Origin: Obelidium mucronatum
Taxonomy: Eukaryota > Chytridiomycota > Chytridiomycetes > Chytridiales > Chytriomycetaceae
Assembly: GCA_025765595.1 (NCBI GenBank)
Contig: JAIVFH010000009.1
Location: forward strand, 186,001-250,000
Length of the DNA stretch: 64,000 bases
Direction of reading: 5' to 3'
This document shows, piece by piece, positions 57,165-64,000 of this stretch. The position numbers were made by a program, and so were the translations under genes. Within the stretch, counting starts at the first letter, position 1; each line of letters starts with the position of its first letter. The notes under the pieces were generated by a model. That model searched no databases and was not told the origin of the DNA. It was given only the letters and a program-made list of their open reading frames with translations.

Positions 57165-58670
57165 TTATCCGTGATGCATGCCATTTGTCACTCGTCCATG
57201 GCCTTGTCCGTGTTGCAGATCTGGATCCAACTCTCCTCCAGCGTCCAAAAGAAGTTGGACAACATATACATGACCATTCCTTGACGCCAACTTGCTTGCC
57301 ATGTTATCATCCGGCGCTGGATCCACCTTTCCAGATTCAAGAAGTAGTTTGACAATATCTGTGTGTCCATTCTTTGCAGACTTGAATGGCAAAGTGGCTT
57401 TCTGTAGATCCCGGGTTGACGATGCGCTTCCTACCTGCAGCATGGATCGACAAGGCCTGACTCCAGCAGCAGTTTAACGACACCTGTATGGCCATCTCGT
57501 GATTCCCATTGAATTGCCTCGTTACCGTTCGCAGCAGGATCAACACGGCCGGATTCAAGGAGCATTTTGACAATGTCTGTGTAACCGTTTGCTGATGCCA
57601 ATCGAATCGCAAAGTTCCTCCCTGCAGTGGGGTGGACAAGGCCAGTTTCAAGCGGTAGTTTGACAACTTCCGTGTGGCCATTATCTGTTGCCCATTGGAA
57701 TGCGTCTCTGCCGTTTGCGGCGGGATTGACATGGCCCAGTTCAATCAGAAGCTTGAAAACACTCGCATGGCCATTCTCTGATGCACATTGGAGCGCCGAG
57801 TTGTTAAATACAGTAGGATCCACACGGCCTGATTCAAGCAGCAATTTAACGACACCCGCGAGGCCATTCTCCGATGCTATTTGAATTGCTTCATCGTCAT
57901 TTGGCAGCCGGGTCGACAAGACCCGATTCAAGCAGCAGTTTGTCCGTGTGACCATTCCGCGATGCTGATTGAATGTCCGTGTGACCATTCCGCGATGCTG
58001 ATTGAATAGCATCTGCAGCAGGGTCGACAAGGCCTGATTCAAGCAGTAATTTGGCAACATTTACATGGCCATTCTGTGATTCCAATCGAATCGCTTCGTC
58101 ATCGCCTGCAGCAGGATCGACAAGCCCCGAATCAAACAAGTCACAAGAGTCTGTTGGATCAGACTTTCCAGATTTTAGAAAAAGTCCAACGATATCATCA
58201 TGAGCGTCCTCGGAGGTTATACGGATGGTTTCATTTGTGGTGGGTCGACGTTTCCGCTTCCGCTGCCGGTTGAATGATCCGTTCGTTCGAGAAGCAATCT
58301 AACTACATCTGCATTCCCGAATTCAGAAGCCTTTCGAATGCAAATTTTATCGTGACACGCGGGATCGACAAGCGGGTCTTGGAACAACATCAAATTGATT
58401 GTGGTTTGATGCATGGAAAAGTGTAGCTTGCTTAGCCTCCACGGCCGTCGACTCTCTCGAACCGCTTCGACTTTGCTCTGAATGGGGGGTGACGGCTGTA
58501 CACATTGAGCGGCGTGGCTCTGATGAAGGATATGTTTGTGTGCAAAATGTAAAGTTGAACAATGTTTGAAACAGCCGCTTCGAGGCAAAGGCAACTGACG
58601 CCAGACTTCCAGTCGATGGAAGATTGATGAGGATGTTTTCAATGATTTCTGGAGGGAGGATAGAGGCCAT
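57165..58670 (-). pseudogene. Decayed F-box/ankyrin-repeat paralogue
   Basis: ATG 58670 (MASILPPEIIENILINLP) and stretches such as VEAKQATLFHAS, QDPLVDPACHDKICIRKASE, SASRNGHTDKLLLESGLVD and ASENGHASVFKLLIELGHVN show clear relation to the intact gene beside it. The reading frame changes repeatedly, repeats are missing, and a short duplication (CGGAATGGTCACACGGACA twice near 57945-57985) disrupts one unit. The damage is too extensive for a single sequencing error. It is divergent from permease copy 2, with 162 bp between the starts. Confidence 0.8.
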
Positions 58671-58832
58671 TTTTGTTGGAATAAAAAAGATACTAAATTG
58701 GAATTTTGCAATATGCAGTCCCCACCAAGCGGTACAATCAAGAAACCGGGACTCCATCGAGGTGAGAGACAAGAAGTCCAACACCTCATCATGATCTCTT
58801 GAGGCTTGCCTTTTACTTAAAATGCTGTTGTA

Positions 58833-60569
58833 ATGGAAAAAACAGGACTCAAAGCACGACACTTGATAATGATGAGGTACCCCCTCCTCCTGCCTTTTCT
58901 GGAAATCAAGCTGAATTAAAACAAATTAAAACTGACATGCTGCAAACAGTGTCGGAGGGACGATTGGCACTGGGTTGTTTGTCGCCTCTGGGTCAAGTAT
59001 TGCGAATGCAGGACCAGGGGGAGCTTTAGTCGCTTACATGACTGTCGGGATGATGGTTTTCTGCGTTCTTACTTCGTTGGGGGAAATGGCGGCGTTGATT
59101 CCAGTCAGTGGGTCATTTCATGAGTTTGTGAGTTGATTTTTTGAGTGCGAAAGCAAAAGTCTCTCCCTCCTTAACGGCAACACCACCAAACCCGCGATAT
59201 TTCCAGGCAGGCAGATTCGTTGACCCGGCGCTGGCGTGGACACTTGGTTGGAATTATTGGTTACAATGGGCCATCTCAGTCACCTCCGAAATAACCGCAG
59301 CAGGAATAATAATGACGTATTGGTTCCCCGGCACACCCGCCTGGATGTTTTCAGCTCTGATTCTGATGGCGCTTGTATTCATCAACACGCGGTCCGTCGA
59401 AACATTTGGGGAAGCCGAATACTGGCTGTCCATCATCAAAGTCTTTGCGGTGTTCATCTTCGTATGTGTAGCCACGATTGTGGATGTATTTGGGTTCGGG
59501 GATGGTGATTTGCCTGTAGGGTTCACGTATTGGGATATCGAGGGGGCGCCGTTCAAGAATGGGTTTACGGGGATTTTTTCAGTGATTTCGATTGCGTTTT
59601 TCGCGTTTGGTGGGACAGAGATGGTGGGGGTGAGTGCTGGGGAGGTTGAGAATCCGAGGCGGAATGTTCCGATTGCGATTAATCAGTCGTTTTGGAGGAT
59701 TTTTGGGTTTTATATTAGTTCGATTGGGTTGATTGGATTATGTGAGTGTGTTTTTATTTGGTTGGATTGTCGTTTAAAGTGTTTTTTTTCTTCTTTGGCA
59801 GTGATTCCAAACGATGATCCAAGTCTCTCGCTTTCAGCAAGTAAAGGAGATGTGTCTATTGCTCCGTTTACGCTTATTCTTGAGCGAGCTGGGTTGATTT
59901 CTGCAGCCAATATCATGAATATTGTAATTCTATCGGCTGTAGTCAGCACAGCAAACTCTGCAATCTATGCGGCGTCACGAACCTTGATGGCCTTGTCGTT
60001 GCGACGACAAGCACATCCCATATTCAGTATTACAAGTGCCAATGGAGTTCCCATCTGGGCCTTGTTTGTAACCGTATTGATTGGATCAATAGCTTTTCTT
60101 GGAGTTATTCTGGGAGGTGTGTTTGTGTGTCTGAGTTTTAGTTTCTTCTTGAAAACAAACTTATATACAAATAACAACATCAACAGAGGGAGAATTATTC
60201 AACTTGCTTTTAAATCTGACGGGAACGTCAGGACTCCTGACTTGGGTGTCAATCAGCATCACACATTTGCGATTCCGTGCTGCCATAAAGGCACAAAAAG
60301 TATCCTTGAATGTTTTGCCATACAAGGCACCACTCTTTCCGTTTTTGGATTACACTGCAATCGTGATTGGGATTGTTATTCTCGCGGGTCAGACGTATAC
60401 GGCGGTTGCTGGGCCTGTGATGGACTATGGTGTGTTGTTGTCCTTGTTTGTGGGAGTGCCCATGTTCTTTGGACTGTATATAGGGTACCGCAGGATTCAT
60501 CGCATTCAATTTGTTGATTTGCTTGACTGTGATTTGGGATCTGGTGCTGGGGGTATTCTTGATTTGTAA
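58833..60569 (+). CDS. YAT/AAP-type amino-acid permease, copy 2
   Basis: Same exon plan as copy 1 from the second exon onward: 58833-58875, 58950-59128, from 59207, and so on to 60569. Motifs include GTIGTGLFVASG, RFVDPALAWTLGWNYWLQW, GGTEMVGVSAGEVENPRRN, SAIYAASRTLMALS and LPYKAPLFPFLDY. The first coding exon of copy 1 (about 24 residues) has no counterpart. Instead the sequence that is intron in copy 1 supplies ATG 58833, giving MEKTGLKARHLIMMS in frame. The product should still have all twelve membrane segments but lacks the hydrophilic N-terminal tail. Function as for copy 1; the truncation may alter regulation or sorting. Confidence 0.8.
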
Positions 60570-60647
60570 ATAAATAAAAATTACTCCAAAAAGACTTGAT
60601 CGATTGACCATCATCTCAGTCTAAAACCCCTTGAAAACAACAACGCA

Positions 60648-62678
60648 ATGACTGTTCCACCTGAAGTCCACCAACTCCTCCACGGAGTTCCAATCACCTG
60701 CCACTCCTTCAACCAGGACCGATCTCGTAAGTATTTTTGATTGTAATAGTTGTTTTATTTTTAAATGAATATCGACGCACACGACAGAGGTTGCGGTGTC
60801 GCCCAGCTCGCACGAAGTGCACATTTACCGCAAGACGGGGTCTGGGTGGGCGCTTGCGCATGTGCTCGCGGAGGTGGGTCTCTGCATAGCAGTTTCAGTT
60901 TTAGTTTATTAAAGACAACGACGCACACGGCAGCACGACAAGCTCGTCACGTCGCTCGACTGGGCGGCGGCCACGAACCGCATCGTCAGCTGCGCGCAGG
61001 ACCGCAACGCGTACGTGTGGACGCTCGACGGCAGCGGCGCGTGGAAGCCGCAGCTCGTGCTGCTGCGCATCAACAGAGCAGCGACGTGCGTGCGCTGGTC
61101 GCCGCGCGAAGACAAGTTTGCCGTGGCGACGGGCGCGCGGCTGGTGGCGATTGCGCACTTTGACGTGGACAACGACTGGTTTGTTCGACTTTTGTTTCTT
61201 TTGTTTTTTGTTTTTAATCAACTTACTCCCCTTCAGGTACATCACAAAACACATCCGCAAACCAATCCGCTCCACCGCGCTCAGCGTCGAGTGGCACCCC
61301 GAAAACATCCTGCTCGCCGTGGGCTGCGCTGACATGAAGGCACGCGTCTTCTCCGCCTACGTGAAAGGCATCGACGCCAAGGCTGCAAACCCTGTGTGGG
61401 GCGAAAAGCTGCCTTTCGGTACCCTGTGCGGCGAATTCGGTACCTCCAACGGCGGTTGGGTCCATGATGTCGCTTTTTCTCCTTCTGGAAACATTCTTGC
61501 TTGGGTCGCTCATGATGGAAACGTGAGCTTCTCTTATGGTCCTCAAGGCCCGGTTTTTTACTGCTTTGACTACTGGTTTGCCTTTGAATACTTTGGCTTT
61601 TGTGGCCGAGGATGCCGTTGTTGCTGCTGGTCATGATTGTGTTCCCTTTTTGTTTAAAATGACGGGTAGTCAGTGGTACGTGTTTTGTGAAACTTACTCA
61701 CCGCCGAAGGCGGTGTCGGTACCGCCGAAGGCGGTAGATTTCTTTTTTCTTTTCTTTGACCGCCGAAGGCGGCGGATTTCCTTTCTTTTTTTTCTTTTGC
61801 CGCCGAAGGCGGAAACTCACCGCCGTAGGCGGTGCAAGTACCGCCGTAGGCGGTAGATTTCTCTTTCTTTTCTTTGACCGCCGAAGGCGGCGGATTCCCT
61901 TTCTTTTTTTTTTCTTTTGTCGCCGAAGGCGGTGTATTCTTTTGACATTGCAACATGTATTCACTGTCCCTCTCCATCTCCATCTCACCTCCAATTCTTT
62001 ACTCACCGCCGAAGGCGGTGTCGGTACCGCCGAAGGCGGTAGATTTCTTTTTTTTTCTTTGACCGCCGAAGGCGGTGGAATTCCTTTCTTTTTTTTCTTT
62101 TGCCGCCGAAGGCGGTGTATTCTTTTGACATTGCAACATGTATTCACTGTCCCTCTCCATCTCCATCTCACCTCCAATTCTTTACTCACCGCCGAAGGCG
62201 GTGTCGGTACCGCCGAAGGCGGTAGATTTCTTTTTTTTTCTTTGACCGCCGAAGGCGGTGGAATTCCTTTCTTTTTTTTCTTTTGCCGCCGAAGGCGGTG
62301 TATTCTTTTGACATTGCAACATGTATTCACTCTCCCTCTTCATCTCCATCTCACCTCCAATTCTTTTCCATAAAAGGGAACTTGTGGACCGCATCGACAA
62401 GGGTTCCAGCAAGTCCATTTCAAATGAAAACAGTGCCATGGACATGTTCAAAAAGATGGCCAGTCGCGCTCAAGCTACTACAGACGTTGAGCTCAACAGT
62501 CAACACCAGAACACTATTACGTAATGGATGGATTTGATGCTGTCTTTTATTTTTTTAACGAATTGTTTTTTATTTTATTTCACACAGGTCCATTCGTCCT
62601 TACTTGACTCAAGGCGACCGTGTTTTGCAGTTTTCTACTTCTGGTGTGGATGGAAAGCTTATCATCTGGAGATTGTAA
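60648..62678 (+). CDS. ARPC1/Arc40-like WD40 subunit of the Arp2/3 complex (apparent frameshift)
   Basis: Starts [22 protein letters not shown]40 repeats follow: [115 protein letters not shown], then [20 protein letters not shown] and a C-terminal [20 protein letters not shown]. The order and linkers match ARPC1, which nucleates branched actin. Between GPQGPVF and [12 protein letters not shown] the frame is off by one base at a six-T run (61554-61559). A 701-nt intron (61676-62376) is filled by hairpin repeats. Exons at 60.8-61.4 kb are notably GC-rich. Confidence 0.85.
61698..62310 (+). repeat. Tandem hairpin-element array in an ARPC1 intron
   Basis: About fifteen GC hairpins (ACCGCCGAAGGCGGT and variants with a GTA loop) are separated by TTTCTTTT-rich spacers. 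Units restart at TCACCGCC at 61698, 62003 and 62186. The last two are a near-perfect 183-bp tandem copy that also includes the intron's own 3' sequence (TTGCAACATGTATTCACT), showing recent segmental duplication within the intron. Nearly all hairpins carry GAA, and the rest GTA, on the sense strand. Confidence 0.9.
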
Positions 62679-62864
62679 GAAGAATATACGACAAGTCGGT
62701 TTGATTGGTAGTGGAGTGAGTTGTAGTGAGTTGTTAGATTTTTTTTGTATATTTTTGCTTCTATAAGAGAGGCTCAGGAATAAAAGAAAAATCTTGGAAT
62801 TGGAATGCGCGAACGAAAGACGTATAAAGTAAAGTAAAAAAGAATTGAAGACAGAAAAAAAAAA

Positions 62865-64000
62865 TCATTTCTGAAGCTGGTTCTGACTTGTGCTGCGATG
62901 AAGGCCGAAAAGGTTCCATATCGTCGGCTTCTGTGGTGAAAGTTGGTCTGCCGACGCTCCAACCGAATCAACATTGTTGATTGCTGTCGTCACAGACGCC
63001 GGAATCGAGACAGCTTCCCCTTTCGAATTCACCAAATACTCTGAAGAACTTTGAATTCGCGACCGCAACATCTCCTCCTGCTCGTAAGCATCTGCCAAAA
63101 CAGACTCCAAAACATGGTATTCTTCAGCAAACGTTCTAGTGACCAGTTGCAACCCTTCTAGTTCTAGAGTCACATCTTCTGATAATTTCTTCAACAGCGA
63201 TGCTCCCGATGGTTGCGCTTTCAAGTCCGCCAGCAACCGCAAAGCATGGACACCCTCCTTACCCACAATGGGATTGACAGCGCGTAGAGAAACTGCCAAA
63301 TCAGCCAAACGCTGCAAATCCAAAAAGTAACCTCTGCCATCAAATACATCATCTTCCCTGAAGGAAACATACTGAAGAATTTTGCAGAACGACGCCTTTG
63401 CACGCACCACCACACTTTCTTCCTCTAAATCTGCTGGCGCGACCAAATCCAGTCTAATTCGTTTCCGATTTGTTTCCCCTGCGGGGTCCACACTCTTGAC
63501 CCCACCACCGTCTCCAGCAAGTTCTAGTAAAATCCCACGCACAGGGTCATTTGGATGTGGCGCGATCATGTCCAAATTCTTGATGAGCAAGCTCTCCACA
63601 ACAAACACTTGGTCAAACCGAATCGTCAGCTCTGTCTGTCCATGAAACCGTTCCAAATACACCTCTGTCTTGAGAACTTGATCAAAATCATTGACATTGC
63701 AGAGATCCAGGAAAAACTGAGATACGCGTTCCTTGTGTGCTTCAATAAAAGGGAACAGTGGGGTCATGTAGTCTTCTTTGATTGCTGTTGTCTTGTTGGC
63801 TAGGTTTTGCAAGACTTTGGCTATTAGGGTGAGTGTGCGTTTTGTTGTTTCTGATGGCTTTGCGGCTTTGGTGAAGGTATATTCCTCGGGAGAGACGATT
63901 GCAGGGTTGAGGAATCGGAGCATGAAGAAGCCGCCAATGAGAGATGCAATGTTTAAGTCGGTTGAGTCTGGGTACTTTTGCTGCGCGGTTTTTTTGGATG
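62865..64000 (-). CDS. RasGAP-domain protein, C-terminal part (runs off window)
   Basis: The minus-strand frame is open from the window end through KYPDSTDLNIASLIGGFF to MLRFLNPAIVSPEEYTF, the conserved FLRxxNPA block of RasGAP domains, then a RasGAP_C-like tail (LTLIAKVLQNLANKTTAIKE, VRAKASFCKILQYVSFREDD, DLKAQPSGASLLKKLSED) and a stop at 62865. The catalytic arginine finger would lie outside the window. IGGFF(M)LRF is closest to IQGAP-related and fungal Gap1-type RasGAPs; which of these is undecided. It stimulates GTP hydrolysis by Ras-family GTPases at membranes. Confidence 0.8.
   Translation of the reverse strand, partial: SKKTAQQKYPDSTDLNIASLIGGFFMLRFLNPAIVSPEEYTFTKAAKPSETTKRTLTLIAKVLQNLANKTTAIKEDYMTPLFPFIEAHKERVSQFFLDLCNVNDFDQVLKTEVYLERFHGQTELTIRFDQVFVVESLLIKNLDMIAPHPNDPVRGILLELAGDGGGVKSVDPAGETNRKRIRLDLVAPADLEEESVVVRAKASFCKILQYVSFREDDVFDGRGYFLDLQRLADLAVSLRAVNPIVGKEGVHALRLLADLKAQPSGASLLKKLSEDVTLELEGLQLVTRTFAEEYHVLESVLADAYEQEEMLRSRIQSSSEYLVNSKGEAVSIPASVTTAINNVDSVGASADQLSPQKPTIWNLFGLHRSTSQNQLQK

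Noticed and set aside
57165..58670. Ankyrin paralogue as intact gene with sequencing errors
   Set aside because: Several frame changes, missing repeats and an internal duplication occur together; the single-base correction that rescues other genes here does not rescue this one.
61698..62310. CRISPR-like repeat array
   Set aside because: Repeats are palindromic, unevenly spaced, with repeated rather than unique spacers, and lie inside a eukaryotic intron with clear flanking exons.

Overview
This is a gene-dense nuclear segment of a fungus. Most genes are split by short GT-AG introns of about 50-100 nt. It encodes a white-collar-2-type PAS/GATA regulator, short MRP-type ABC transporters, YAT-type amino-acid permeases, Arp2/3, SWI/SNF and peroxin subunits. 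Plant-type LRR proteins with an F-box-like segment and a coiled-coil protein ending in a class III nucleotide-cyclase domain point to an early-diverging, zoosporic (chytrid-like) fungus; that placement is inference. I saw no tRNA, rRNA, CRISPR array or intact transposon.

Layout. 0.7-9.5 kb: a GPI-anchored surface protein, then on the minus strand a WC-2-like regulator, a mitochondrial rhodanese, SOF1/DCAF13 and an F-box/LRR protein. 9.6-18.5 kb (plus): a GH26-like glycosidase, a multipass membrane protein, a hormone-sensitive-lipase-like hydrolase, a cyclin-box protein and a second F-box/LRR protein. 18.7-24.0 kb (minus): a tandem pair of AhpD-like two-domain proteins flanking poorly resolved fragments. 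25.5-34.9 kb: a second cyclin-box protein, an SLC10A7/RCH1-like transporter, a small membrane protein, a PEX39-like protein, a third F-box/LRR protein and the cyclase protein. 34.9-48.7 kb (minus): three tandem ABCC transporters. 48.9-52.1 kb (plus): PEX12 and a SMARCD/BAF60 subunit. 52.4-60.6 kb: two paralogous permeases bracketing an intact and a decayed ankyrin gene. 60.6-64 kb: ARPC1 and a RasGAP gene cut by the window edge.

Three patterns cut across genes. (1) A short GC-rich hairpin element (type ACCGCCGAAGGCGGT) occurs only inside introns, in four genes, almost always in the same orientation relative to transcription, and forms tandem arrays in two of them; one host intron is absent from the paralogue next door. 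(2) At least five otherwise well-conserved genes need a one-base correction at a short homopolymer, always by removing one base: either systematic consensus error or something stranger. (3) Six genes have sharply GC-rich 5' exons in an otherwise AT-rich region.

Functional links are few. PEX12 and the PEX39-like protein both serve peroxisomal matrix import. The ABC trio and the permease pair look like local expansions for export and nutrient uptake. The rest is a mixture of housekeeping and lineage-specific genes. Exon boundaries were read by eye from splice signals and frame continuity, so small exons and starts may be off.
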